Shown piece by piece: positions 54,084-63,675 of a stretch of DNA of 64,000 nt. This DNA comes from CAZDBA01 sp965224765 (GTDB taxonomy: Bacteria; Planctomycetota; Planctomycetia; Pirellulales; Pirellulaceae): assembly GCA_965224765.1 (NCBI GenBank), contig CBDDAC010000040.1:62001-126000 (forward strand), given 5' to 3'. Both the position numbers and the translations under genes were made by a program. Below the pieces are notes generated by a model, which ran no database searches, was not told the origin of the DNA, and saw only the letters and a list, made by a program, of their open reading frames with translations. Positions within the stretch are counted from its first letter, which is position 1; every line of letters begins with the position of its first letter.

Positions 54084-54915
54084 CGATGAAGGCTGGAATG
54101 GTGAACAGAATACAGGTGAGCTTCACGTGGTTGCTTTTTCGTTGTTACCAGTTGAAGTTGAGTTTGCTGGTGAACAGAGCACTTTGCTTGCGCCAACAAC
54201 GGTTGCGTTTACAAGACCGGAATTCGCCTACATTCGGTCACCCCAAAACACTCGGGGGCAGCGCACGATTTTTGTAGGGATGGATACTCAAACAGCGATT
54301 GATGTTTGCGAAATAATGGGCCAATCAACGCTCGACAAGCGGGATCCATTCCCAACCAGAGTCGGCCCCTGTTCTGCAAAAAGTCTGGCAATGGCAATGC
54401 AGTTGGATCGCCTCGTTTTTGAAAATGACGTACCACTAGAGCCCCTCGAATTTGAAGAGTACGCAATGCGTATCGTCGAACATGCCCTCGACACGACCTA
54501 CCAAGCGCTGTCCACAAAGCGCAGGCCCCACGCATCAAAACACAAACGGCGGTCAATGGTCGACCGGGTTCTTGGATTAGTCTGCAACGATCCGGCGAAG
54601 AAGTGGTCGCTCGCTGAACTTGCAATTTCTGTAGAGCTATCACCTGCATATTTGTCTCGAATATTTCGGAGTCATACGGGTAGAACGTTAACACAATGCC
54701 TCATGCTCATTCGTGTAATTCGAGCAATGGAGCAATTGCCAGACCGACGTGGGAGCTTGGCGGCATTGGCTTTGGATTGCGGGTTGCTTTCGACGACAGA
54801 TGAAATCATCGGGACAAACACTTGCGGTATGCCTTGGGCAACCAACTGTGTGCCAAGTCTGGACAGGCCCCCCGCTCCGCAAGCCCAGTGTTTCAAAAAA
54901 ATAGGTGACGAATGA
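54058..54915 (+). pseudogene. AraC-family regulator, damaged
   Basis: The 285-residue frame contains an AraC-type first HTH (KKWSLAELAISVELSPAYLS, then RIFRSHTGRTL) and part of the second (SLAALALDCG), after which the expected FxxxSxFxRxFRxxxG sequence is absent and unrelated text ends the frame. The N-terminus overlaps the truncated PEP-CTERM gene on the opposite strand and does not begin like a sensor domain. Both ends look damaged. Confidence 0.55.
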
Positions 54916-54947
54916 ATCTTCTATTTGCTAACGAAAGTATCGAAGCT

Positions 54948-56117
54948 ATGAAACAGTATTTGTTGTTACTCTTGCTCGGGTTGCTACTAGCCGTTGGCTG
55001 TCGGCAATCGGAACCGCCACCGACTAAATCAGAACAGCCGTCAGGCATTGACGAAAATAAAAATCCAACCCAATCCGGCATTGCTGACTCAAGCGGCAAC
55101 GAAAGTGTCGCCAGCGCAGCTGTCTCTTGTTCGCAACGGCAAGAAGAAGGCCTGGCTGATTATTTTGGCAAGCTACACAAAGACAAAAAGTTTAATGGCA
55201 ATGTGCTGATCGTTGGATCAGGTAAAGAACTCTACCGAAACTCGTTTGGGTTTGCGAAAGGCGACGCAAGTGAAAAACTGACCCAAGAACATTTGTTTCA
55301 GATCGGTTCGATTTACAAAGAGTTCCCAGCAGTGGCGATCATGCAGCTCAAGGAAAAAGGATTGTTGTCGTTAGATGACAAGCTTTCTCAATTCGTGCAC
55401 GAACTTCCGGAATGGGCTGAGTCTGTGAAGATCAATCATCTGCTTCAGTATTCAAGCGGGCTTCCTCTCGTAGATTGGCCGTCCCTGTTTCAAGGAGATG
55501 AAAAGGTAAGCCTGGAATTAGTCTTAAAACATGTGCCCAAAATACAAGAGCTAGAGTTTGAACCGGGTAGTGACTACGTGTATTCCAATTACAACCCGTT
55601 CCTGCTGATACGGATAGTTGAATCAGTTTCAAAGCTGAAATTCGAGGACTACTTGGAACAACGCATTTTCGTTCCTCACGAAGTCGAAGGAATTCAAGTT
55701 ATCCACCGTTATCCTTACGAGGAAACCGATCACCGTGCATTCGCCTGTCCATTCAACGAAGATCAAGAAGAAGATGATTTGGAATATGAATTGCCATCCG
55801 TTTGTGCTTCATTGGATGGTATGTATCAATGGTTCGAAAAGCTGGACAGCTTTCAAATCGTCTCAAAGGAATCCGTGAAACAGTTGTCTGCAGAAGCCAA
55901 GGCAGGAGACAATATTCAAGCTCCGCTGGGTAGAGGCGATTGGGAGAACGGAGAGTTGAATTTCCACCTTCACCACGGTTCGACAGGAAACTACGAATGT
56001 TTGGTTCGTCACTACAAGCCGGAGGGGATTTTCGTAATACTTTTGACAAATCAAAAGCAAAGAAACCTTCATGATATTGCGGATGCAGTATACGGGATGG
56101 TTAGTCAAGCGAATTGA
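54948..56117 (+). CDS. Serine-hydrolase (beta-lactamase/DD-peptidase-like) lipoprotein
   Basis: A 389-residue lipoprotein: signal MKQYLLLLLLGLLLAVG then Cys18. The fold is serine beta-lactamase-like with SIYK (121-124) as the nucleophile SxxK, YSN (212-214) and HHGS near the C-terminus as the KTG-equivalent. In the family these are peptidases or esterases of the cell envelope, not always acting on antibiotics. ATG 54948 is chosen for the lipobox; the ORF begins at 54912. It follows the damaged AraC gene. Confidence 0.8.
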   Translation: MKQYLLLLLLGLLLAVGCRQSEPPPTKSEQPSGIDENKNPTQSGIADSSGNESVASAAVSCSQRQEEGLADYFGKLHKDKKFNGNVLIVGSGKELYRNSFGFAKGDASEKLTQEHLFQIGSIYKEFPAVAIMQLKEKGLLSLDDKLSQFVHELPEWAESVKINHLLQYSSGLPLVDWPSLFQGDEKVSLELVLKHVPKIQELEFEPGSDYVYSNYNPFLLIRIVESVSKLKFEDYLEQRIFVPHEVEGIQVIHRYPYEETDHRAFACPFNEDQEEDDLEYELPSVCASLDGMYQWFEKLDSFQIVSKESVKQLSAEAKAGDNIQAPLGRGDWENGELNFHLHHGSTGNYECLVRHYKPEGIFVILLTNQKQRNLHDIADAVYGMVSQAN

Positions 56118-56239
56118 ACTTGGCAGATCCAGCGAGTGTTTATTTCCCTGCAATCAACCTGTAACAGTTTTCGAAGTTTCAAAATCATCAGACTATTTTC
56201 AGAGAATCCATGCCATGCACAAATTGATGAAACCAGCGA

Positions 56240-56560
56240 TCTCCTGCGTTTGCGGATGCATGCGATGCGAAATATGGCCAGCAACTACCTGAACCTCGAT
56301 CGGCCCGAGGATGCTTTGCCTATCCTGGAAGAGTGCATGACGATCCGTACAAAATTGCATCCAGAATCCTGGAAGACGTTTGAAGTGCAGTCGGATCTCG
56401 GTCAGGCTTTGTTCAAGCTTGGTAGGACTGAAGAAGCCATGCCTAACTTAAAATTAGGCTATGAGGGCCTCAATCAAAACGCCGAAAAAATTCCGCTTTC
56501 ATCTCGCAAGAACAAACTCAAAAAAGCGATGTTGCGATTACGCGAGCTTGCAGAGTGTAT
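56240..56560 (+). pseudogene. TPR fragment (kinase tail relic)
   Basis: Residues AMRNMASNYLNLDRPEDALP, ILEECMTIRTKLHPESW and LGQALFKLGRTEEAMPNLKL form TPR helices like those in the C-terminal part of planctomycete kinase/TPR proteins. There is no start, and the frame runs into the IS21 remnant. It is a fragment. Confidence 0.65.
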
Positions 56561-56930
56561 AGCGACAATTAGAATTCCCTGTCCGCGACAATTAGAACTC
56601 CCGTGTTTTGGATGGAATGCTAGCGGTTGAGTTATCGAATTTTGAATTGAGCGACAATTAGAATTCCCGTGTTTTGTGAATTCGATTCTACCTCGTAACT
56701 CCTGTTTTTAACGGAGTTTGCGATGATCAGCGATGGACAAGTCAAGGAACTGCGGCGACTGCTCTTGAGGGGCAAATCGCTGGGCCTGTGTGCAAGGATG
56801 ACTGAAATGAGTGACAAAACGGCACGCGATTATCGGGATGACGATCGGCTGCCTTCTCAGCGGAAAACCCAACGCGACTATCGGACTCGGACAGATCCGT
56901 TTGCCGAAGTTTTGGAAAGGCTCTTGACCT
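56561..56930 (+). mobile_element. IS21-family remnant (istA 5' end)
   Basis: Three copies of GCGACAATTAGAATTCCC (with at most one change) at 56562-56579, 56585-56602 and 56651-56668 are typical of tandem IS21-type ends. They are followed by MISDGQVKELRRLLLRGKSL, then LCARMTEMSDKTARDYRDDD and a DPFAEV end at about 56910. This is the IstA N-terminus (HTH region). The transposase core and IstB are gone. Only the left end remains. Confidence 0.75.
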
Positions 56931-57032
56931 TCTTTGTTCTGTCCAGTCGAAAAAGGTTTAGCAGTTCGGAACAGGTTTCGTCGTTCCACTTGGAGTTTAG
57001 ATTTTTGCAAAACCAAACCGTTTCAGAAACTG

Positions 57033-57344
57033 TCATCCAGCGATAGATTTGACACCAACCTTGAATGCATCAAGCACCGCAGCTTCTGACTGCTTTGTCG
57101 CGGAAGCTTCGGCTCGTTTGGCAACAATTTTCCCCCTGTTTCTCATCGAAACGAGCACACCGCTACGAACCAATTCTTCATAGGCTCGCTGAACCGTATT
57201 GGGGTTAATTTTCAGCTTAACTGCCAACTCACGCGTTGATGGCACTCGTTCACCGGGTTTGTAGACTCCCGATGCAATTGCGGCCTGAACCCCTTCTTCA
57301 ATTTGAACAAAGATAGGTTTGGAGCTCTTGAGATCAATTTTCAT
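57033..57344 (-). CDS. GntR/YtrA-type regulator
   Basis: A 103-residue protein with the GntR winged helix: PIFVQIEEGVQAAIASGVYK, then PGERVPSTRELAVKLKINPN and TVQRAYEELVRSGVLVS. The short helical C-terminus (AVLDAFKVGVKSIAG) matches the YtrA subgroup, though it is shorter than usual, and no ABC transporter genes lie beside it. It probably represses its own promoter; the AT-rich region 57345-57400 carries inverted bits (AATGCACTAGTTCATC) suitable for an operator. Confidence 0.75.
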   Translation of the reverse strand: MKIDLKSSKPIFVQIEEGVQAAIASGVYKPGERVPSTRELAVKLKINPNTVQRAYEELVRSGVLVSMRNRGKIVAKRAEASATKQSEAAVLDAFKVGVKSIAG

Positions 57345-57593
57345 TACAAGTTATCTATGTATTAACCACCTAATGCACTAGTTCATCAGAATACACCCAT
57401 TGCCCTATCAGTCAAGGGGGAATTTGGTAGAAGCATTTTCTGGAAAGACCACACTTTGACGAGGTGCGCCCATCCCAGGGGTGCCTCACACATTTATCTA
57501 TGTCACACACGATTAACCTGCCTGCTCTGATGACGCGCGATGTAACGTCAATCAATCGGTTTCACCCAGGATCGCGCATTTTGGATTAAGAGC

Positions 57594-58106
57594 TCAAAAT
57601 TGTTCGAGCTCGTCGTACGGAATATTCGTTCCTGAAATATTCAACGTTCGAAGATTAGGAAACCCCGCCAAAGGCGACAAGTCTTGAATCTTGGTGCGCT
57701 CAACAGAAAGCCATTTCAACTTCTTGTTATTTGAAATTGGCGACAAATTCTGAATTTGAGTGTCAGCAATCCACAAATTCTCAAGTTCCGTCAGTTTGGA
57801 TGCAAAGGCTAAATTATCCAAGTTGGTATTGCGCAACCACAAGGTTTGAATCCCAGATACGTTCGCCAAGTCAGGTAACTCAGAAATATTTTGGTTTGAA
57901 AAATCAATGCCGTTTGCGCGATCAAAAAAATCTAATCCGAGCGAGTCGCGAAGCCATTTGGGGCTAGGTGGTTTCGATTGAGGATCAAACTTTGCGTTTT
58001 TGTAGGGGTAGCTGTGGATTACCCTGCCACCATTTTCAACAATGGATTTGACACAAGCTCTTTGGTTTTGCGATCGAACGACATACCAACAACTAAGAGA
58101 CAACAA
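57594..58106 (-). CDS. LRR-containing protein (170 aa)
   Basis: A short N-terminal hydrophobic stretch (LSLSCWYVV) is followed by a region typical of planctomycete LRR proteins (PKWLRDSLGLDFFDRANGID) and about five leucine-rich repeats (LPDLANVSGIQTLWLRNTNL, LSPLAGFPNLRTLNIS). It probably binds protein ligands. The 5' part of a signal or membrane anchor may lie upstream of the start used. Confidence 0.7.
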   Translation of the reverse strand: MLSLSCWYVVRSQNQRACVKSIVENGGRVIHSYPYKNAKFDPQSKPPSPKWLRDSLGLDFFDRANGIDFSNQNISELPDLANVSGIQTLWLRNTNLDNLAFASKLTELENLWIADTQIQNLSPISNNKKLKWLSVERTKIQDLSPLAGFPNLRTLNISGTNIPYDELEQF

Positions 58107-58357
58107 ATCGTGATGCCAGCCAGCCTTGGTAGATGTTTACTTCTGGCGACCACCTGCTCAATTGGCGATTGATGTTTGCGCTGAGGAGTCAGTCAAGTTT
58201 CGATTCTGCGTTTCATAGAACGATCGAGCGCCTGCCACTTAGTTCAGTTTTGTTGTCGCCGCTTGTACGACTTAGATCGCGAGATTGGTGGCAGGGGAGT
58301 CGACGCCAACAGAAAAAGTGAATTATTGGGTCGTTCGCCAAGCCAGTCAGCGCATGA

Positions 58358-58389
58358 AAAAACCGAGCCGTGATTTCGACTCGGTTTTT
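58358..58389 (-). terminator. Terminator following the tRNA relic
   Basis: A 10-bp stem (58358-58367 with 58380-58389) rich in A on one arm and T on the other; in the minus direction it ends with T-run potential. It lies 15 bases past the 3' end of the tRNA relic, as expected of its own terminator. Confidence 0.55.
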
Positions 58390-58403
58390 ATTGTTTGAAA
58401 AAG

Positions 58404-58445
58404 TACACCCGAGAGGATTCGAACCTCTAACCCTCGGTTCCGAAG
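58404..58445 (-). pseudogene. 3' half of a tRNA-Arg-like gene
   Basis: On the minus strand, an anticodon-loop/stem remnant (CTTCGGAACCGAGGG) and a complete T-arm (AGAGG/CCTCT around TTCGAAT), then the acceptor CGGGTGT. The 5' half is missing: past 58445 the sequence is unrelated. Its T-stem differs from that of the tRNA at 47228, so it comes from another tRNA-Arg. A half tRNA is a usual trace of integration at the anticodon loop. Confidence 0.8.
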
Positions 58446-58655
58446 TCTTTTCGGGCTTTGACAACGCACCACAAACTCCCGTTTTTATGGGGTTTTTTCA
58501 TTAACCACTCTTCAACAACGCGTCGACCAACTGCAGATTTTTCGAATTAGTGGGTCGATTAGTGGGTCGTTCATATCTGCCGTATTCGAAGCAAATGTGA
58601 CTGACAATTAAAGAATGTGGGTGAAGAATAAGACTGACGGTTCAGTCAGCGAAGT
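58446..58655. other. Gene-free stretch beside the tRNA relic
   Basis: No gene. The repeated word GTGGGTCG (at about 58551 and 58563) and a GGGGTTTTTT tract are the only notable elements. It may be a degenerate attachment region. Confidence 0.35.
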
Positions 58656-61600
58656 TTATTGAAGGTGAAACTCTACAGCGCCGAGATCCGGGGCCGCGTC
58701 CCGCTTGTTACCGCCACTTGGATTTCGCGCAAATGGATCGCCGCGTTGATCGAATTCAATCTTGCCACCAACACCACTATCGATGCATGGACTCCCAGCG
58801 GCCAGCATCCTCGTTTTGGTAGCGCCACCGTTGTCCACCAATGGGCCGAGCTTTGGATCGACACCAACGAGAACGTCTTTACGATCGATCGAGCCGTCGG
58901 ATGCCCCTAGTAACGAATGCGAAATATCGGCGACGTCGGACAATTCCCCGAAAGGCAAGCCAACATCGAACGGCTTTCCATTTCGAGTGTTCCCATGAAT
59001 AATCGAATTGCGGATTCGCGCGATTTTGCCTTCTGCCAACTCGAACGTGGCTCCTCGTTCGACCTGTTCTCGAATGAGTTGTTTTTCTACCATAATGCCC
59101 ACGCCGCCACCGCCGTTTTCCGTAATCGTACAATGCTCCAACGCAAGCGATGGTGATTCCAAAGAATAAGTGATCCCGCCACCCATCCAATCACTTTGGC
59201 CCAAATTTGCTTCGACCGCGAGATTGTTGTGCACCGTGCTGTTAATCATTTTTACATGGCCATAAGAGTACACGGCACCTCCAACCGTTTTCGCTCGATT
59301 GTCATTGAGAGTCGATGACTCAACATACAACGTTGCTGGTTTCCCCCAGCGAGATCCAGAAACGGTGATCGCACCGCCTGATTCAGCGAAGTTTTTCTGA
59401 AGCGTACAGTTAAGAAGGCGAGTCGTCGAAGGGCCGTCTACCCACAACGCACCTCCACGCAACGCGGAATGATTTTCCAGCACACAGTTTTCAATCGTCA
59501 ATCGTTCGGTCGAAAAGATTCCGCCGCCACGATTTTTCCAGTCGTCTGTACCGCCAGAGACTGGAGCCTCGCCATTTTCAATTCGCAAGCCAGAAATTTC
59601 GATGTCGACCTCTTTGCTGGTATAGTCGCAAACGAATAAGACACGCGAGCGCTTCCCCGCATCGAGCGACAACTTTGAATCCCCCGGACCTTTGATGATA
59701 ACGGACTTGTTCACTAACAACTGACCGAATTTTAACTCGATTTTTCCACTGACTGAAAACTCGATTGTGTCGCCGGGCAGAGCATGCAACAACGCCTCGC
59801 GCAACGAGACTCCGCCAATGCCGATCCCGTCAAGTTCGTCCGTCAGCGTGTTGACAACGATCGTTGTTGACGCATCCTTATCACGAGTTCCCAAGGCCGA
59901 CTTAGCAGCCCAGTGCAGTAGCACCTTATCTACCAATTCATAGTTGACCGTTGGGTCGGCGATGGTAGCTAAGACACCTCTTAACCGTTCTCGTCCCAGT
60001 TCGCGCTCACCGGAGGTCGCGAGTTGAATTGCGTCCAGCAATTGTGTGTTCAGATTTTTTGCCTCTGTTGCAAACGCCAAGTCAATCGTTTTGCGAGCTT
60101 CGTCGGACAGCCGATTTTTCAGCTGGGCCCGTGCCAAGAGTTGTGTAGTCAACAAGTCGGTGGGAGCCAATTCAAATGCCCGCTTTGCCATTTCAAGACT
60201 TTGTCGTAACGATTCCGTACTTGTTTCGGTGGAATTCAGGATCTTCATCGCCAGATTGAGATTCGACTGACGTTCAAACTTTCTCAAGGATGAATCGTCG
60301 GAGGTTACTTGTTCGAGTACACGAAACCCTTCGAAACGAAGCGCAGATTCAGGTAGCCCAAATCCCTTTCTGGCATCGAGCACTGGGAATTCATCGGATG
60401 AAGGCGGTGACTGGTGACGGGCAAACGTACCGACTTCTCTTCCAGAGGTCACATCCCAAATTTTGATGCTCTTGCCGATCGACATTAATCGAGAATCGTC
60501 TTTGGAAAAGATAAGTCGATTGGGAACGGATTGATGCCCGTCCAGAATTTTCCACAACGATTTGTTTTTTGCATCCCAAATGAAAACCTTCTGGTCCCAT
60601 CCGGAGGTCGCAAAAAATCGTCCTTCATTTCCCCATTTGACGATTGACGACCAACGGCCGGGAGAGTGGCCGTAGAGTTGGGCCAACTCCTTGCCGGACG
60701 CCGAGTCCCATAATTTGACTTCTCCATAGGCGATCGTTGTCAGCATTTCTCCGTTTGGGCTGAGGTCCAATCCCACTTTGTCAGCATCGTGTGCAGGGAT
60801 CCTTCGAATCGTTTCGTTTTTCAAATCGACGACCGCAACATACCCACCACCATTGGTAGCTGCAACGAAATCTCCATGCCACGAATAGAAGCAATTGGCG
60901 ATCGAATGTGTTGTATTGATGAAAAGGTTGTCTATCTCTCTCCACGACACCGTATCAAAAATCGCAATATCGTTTGGGAAAATCCGGACGACCGCTTTTT
61001 TGGTTTTCGAATTTACGGTGAACCCCGTAGGCAGGCAAACTCGAGGAATGGTTGCAACGACGTCATCGTTCAAATCGCGAACCGTCAACACTCGCGTTTG
61101 CGGTTTGAAACGCCAGCGAAAATCGCCACTCGTTCCGCTGGTTGCATAGGGAGCGGGAGTCGCTGATTTGCTGACTTCGGCATCCCATATCTTAATTGCT
61201 CCATCGAGGCCAGCAGAGGCGAATCGTTGGCTGTCAGTGTGCCAGTCGACTGACTTCACCCAACCGAGGTGGCCGTGACATTGCTTTAGTGGTTTTCCAG
61301 TTTCTGTTTCGTAAACGTCAACGACCTGTGTACGATCTCCCGTAAGTAACCGCGTTCCGTCTTTTGAAAAAGTTAAGGACTCGACGCTGGAATCCCCTTT
61401 GAACCGAACAAGGCGTTTCGCTTTTTTTGCACCCGGCACGAGCTCAAAAAGTTGAACTCCGCTGAGAAAATGGCCTGATGCGATACGCAGGCTATCAGGG
61501 TGCCATGCAAAGCAGAGAACTTGACTGTCGCCGTCGAGTTCCGAGGGCAATTCGTTGATGAGTTCCCCAGAGTCAACGTTCCACACCAAGTTAATTTCCC

Positions 61601-63668
61601 CAGATTTCTGAGTCGCCAATCTTTTTCCATCGGGGCTAATCGCTACACAACGTGCCCCCGTTGTTGGGATTTCAAGAACAAGTTTATCTGTTTTAGAATC
61701 ATAGACTTTCGGTTTCTCATTCCGGCCCGCGGGAGCGACGACGATTCGATTTGCATTTTTACTCCAGTCGACAAAGATCAGCGAACCAAGGTTCGTGTCG
61801 ATCGCTCGCAATAGTTCTCCTGTTTCGGCACTCCAATAACGCAATGCCGAATCGCCGCTGGCCGTTGCCAATGTTGCCCCATCAGGACTAATTGCAAAAC
61901 GCAGCAAGCCGGGAATAGAAATCATCCGCAGCATTTCACCCTTGGGGTTCCAGATTCTTAACGAACCATCCATCGAAGCGCTGTATAAACGATTGCCATC
62001 CCGCGACCACCGAACCTGAGTGACTCCTTTTTCATGCCCGAAGATCGTAATGTCTTCTTGATGGGCCAGAGACAAAAGGTAGTACCATTCCCAGTTTCTG
62101 ACATCCTGACTGGGCGTTGCGGGCACGTACCGCTGCAGCGTCTTCATCATTCGCAGGATCTGTCCGTCCTGCCAATCTTGCAACGCAAGTTGAATGTCAG
62201 CGAAGTAAGAATTTTGGTTGGCCAGATCTCGTTGCGTTTCCGCGACAATTTTCTCTTGCTGGTTTTGAGTGGCCAGAGTCAGATTTTGAGACGCAAGTTG
62301 AGCCTGCTTGATGCCTTGGTTTCGAAAATTGAAAGCAGCCACTGTCGCTGCAACCGAACCGGCAACTAGCAACAACAATATCGCGGTCAGCGAACTAGCC
62401 AAAGCTTTGCGTTTTTTTGCCCATAAAAGCAATCGCTCTGTTGAACCAACCTTACGCGCTTTGATCGGACGCCCATCAATAAATCGGCTCAAGTCGGCGG
62501 CGAATTCACCAGCATCGGCATAGCGCCTGCGAGGTTCCTTTTCGATGGCCTTTTCGATAATCGTCTGAAGGTCACCGGGCATACGCGGATCCAGTTTCTT
62601 AAGACTAACCGGTTGGTCGTTCTTAATGGAACCGATCAATTCCAATCGATCCTCGTTGGCGAATGCTGGGCGCTGAACGAGCAACTCGAAAAGCGTCATT
62701 CCCAACGAGTAAATATCGCTGCGGCGATCGCACTTCCCTGCAAACCGTTCGGGCGACATGTACCGAAGGGTGCCAACAATGTCGCCAGTTCTCGTCAGCC
62801 CTTGGTCGTTGGATTTCGCCAGCCCAAAATCGGTGACCCATACGTTGCCGTGCAGATCCACCATCAGATTGGCCGGCTTGATGTCTCGATGGACAATGCC
62901 CTGGCCATGTGCATAGTGTAGAGCCGCAGCAATTTGCTGGCCCAGATGCGCGACATTTCGATAGAAGGGTTTCGTTCCCGTAGACGAGGACGCCGAATCA
63001 ATCATCGACGGCGAACTCAAATTAAGCGTGCTAGACAAGGCAATGCGGGCCGTATCAATCTTGGTTTGGGTTTGAAGTGCGTCGTCTCGGTTGGCGGTCG
63101 ACTTTTGCTCCGAAGGAAAGCGACTGGTTCTCAATCCCTTCAGTTTCTGTGTTACGAAGTCTAGGCTTTGGCCATCAATGAACTGCATTGCGTAAAAATA
63201 ATGATCGGAACGCTTTCCCACTTCATAGACTGGAACAATGTTGGAATGATGAAGTCCTGCAGCCGACCGGGCTTCCATCTGAAAACGCTCAACGGCATTT
63301 CGATCCTGGATCGAAGTGGGAGGCAATACTTTTAACGCAACTCGACGAGACAGCGATATCTGCTCCGCCTCATAGACAATTCCCATTCCGCCGCGACCAG
63401 CAACACGAATGATTCGAAAGTCTTCGATCTCGGGAATCGATTCATTCTCGAATGACCGATCATCTTGGTCTCCAACTGACGATAGTTCTGCGACCCCTTT
63501 GTGTTTGTTGATGAAATTCAACGTCGTCAAAAAATCACGAATTGCTTCTGCAATATCGGGATGGCGCAACTCGTACTCTTCGATCGACGGATGCTCGCCA
63601 TTGCGGCGACGAATCAAAAATTCATCGGCAATTTCATCCAGCTGGAATTGAAGTTCTTGTGAGTTCAT
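58656..63668 (-). CDS. Giant Ser/Thr kinase with WD40 and beta-helix domains
   Basis: A 1670-residue protein. The kinase (84-400) has Gly loop GRGGMGIVYE, K113, HRDIKPAN (260-267) and DFG (280-282). A membrane helix follows at about 424-446. About 480-1130 are WD40 repeats (VTQVRWSRDGNRLYSASMDG kind). About 1130-1260 is a helical, TPR-like stretch (ARAQLKNRLSDEARKTIDLA). From about 1290 a beta-helix of the CSLREA type begins (GGVSLREALLHALPGDTIEF), ending in a choice-of-anchor-like region (GVDPKLGPLVDNGG). This looks like an envelope-spanning sensor kinase. An ECF sigma gene lies just upstream on the same strand. Confidence 0.9.
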   Translation of the reverse strand: MNSQELQFQLDEIADEFLIRRRNGEHPSIEEYELRHPDIAEAIRDFLTTLNFINKHKGVAELSSVGDQDDRSFENESIPEIEDFRIIRVAGRGGMGIVYEAEQISLSRRVALKVLPPTSIQDRNAVERFQMEARSAAGLHHSNIVPVYEVGKRSDHYFYAMQFIDGQSLDFVTQKLKGLRTSRFPSEQKSTANRDDALQTQTKIDTARIALSSTLNLSSPSMIDSASSSTGTKPFYRNVAHLGQQIAAALHYAHGQGIVHRDIKPANLMVDLHGNVWVTDFGLAKSNDQGLTRTGDIVGTLRYMSPERFAGKCDRRSDIYSLGMTLFELLVQRPAFANEDRLELIGSIKNDQPVSLKKLDPRMPGDLQTIIEKAIEKEPRRRYADAGEFAADLSRFIDGRPIKARKVGSTERLLLWAKKRKALASSLTAILLLLVAGSVAATVAAFNFRNQGIKQAQLASQNLTLATQNQQEKIVAETQRDLANQNSYFADIQLALQDWQDGQILRMMKTLQRYVPATPSQDVRNWEWYYLLSLAHQEDITIFGHEKGVTQVRWSRDGNRLYSASMDGSLRIWNPKGEMLRMISIPGLLRFAISPDGATLATASGDSALRYWSAETGELLRAIDTNLGSLIFVDWSKNANRIVVAPAGRNEKPKVYDSKTDKLVLEIPTTGARCVAISPDGKRLATQKSGEINLVWNVDSGELINELPSELDGDSQVLCFAWHPDSLRIASGHFLSGVQLFELVPGAKKAKRLVRFKGDSSVESLTFSKDGTRLLTGDRTQVVDVYETETGKPLKQCHGHLGWVKSVDWHTDSQRFASAGLDGAIKIWDAEVSKSATPAPYATSGTSGDFRWRFKPQTRVLTVRDLNDDVVATIPRVCLPTGFTVNSKTKKAVVRIFPNDIAIFDTVSWREIDNLFINTTHSIANCFYSWHGDFVAATNGGGYVAVVDLKNETIRRIPAHDADKVGLDLSPNGEMLTTIAYGEVKLWDSASGKELAQLYGHSPGRWSSIVKWGNEGRFFATSGWDQKVFIWDAKNKSLWKILDGHQSVPNRLIFSKDDSRLMSIGKSIKIWDVTSGREVGTFARHQSPPSSDEFPVLDARKGFGLPESALRFEGFRVLEQVTSDDSSLRKFERQSNLNLAMKILNSTETSTESLRQSLEMAKRAFELAPTDLLTTQLLARAQLKNRLSDEARKTIDLAFATEAKNLNTQLLDAIQLATSGERELGRERLRGVLATIADPTVNYELVDKVLLHWAAKSALGTRDKDASTTIVVNTLTDELDGIGIGGVSLREALLHALPGDTIEFSVSGKIELKFGQLLVNKSVIIKGPGDSKLSLDAGKRSRVLFVCDYTSKEVDIEISGLRIENGEAPVSGGTDDWKNRGGGIFSTERLTIENCVLENHSALRGGALWVDGPSTTRLLNCTLQKNFAESGGAITVSGSRWGKPATLYVESSTLNDNRAKTVGGAVYSYGHVKMINSTVHNNLAVEANLGQSDWMGGGITYSLESPSLALEHCTITENGGGGVGIMVEKQLIREQVERGATFELAEGKIARIRNSIIHGNTRNGKPFDVGLPFGELSDVADISHSLLGASDGSIDRKDVLVGVDPKLGPLVDNGGATKTRMLAAGSPCIDSGVGGKIEFDQRGDPFARNPSGGNKRDAAPDLGAVEFHLQ

Positions 63669-63675
63669 CCGATCC

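Noticed and set aside
58404..58445. Functional tRNA gene
   Set aside because: The D-arm and 5' acceptor strand are absent, so it cannot fold.
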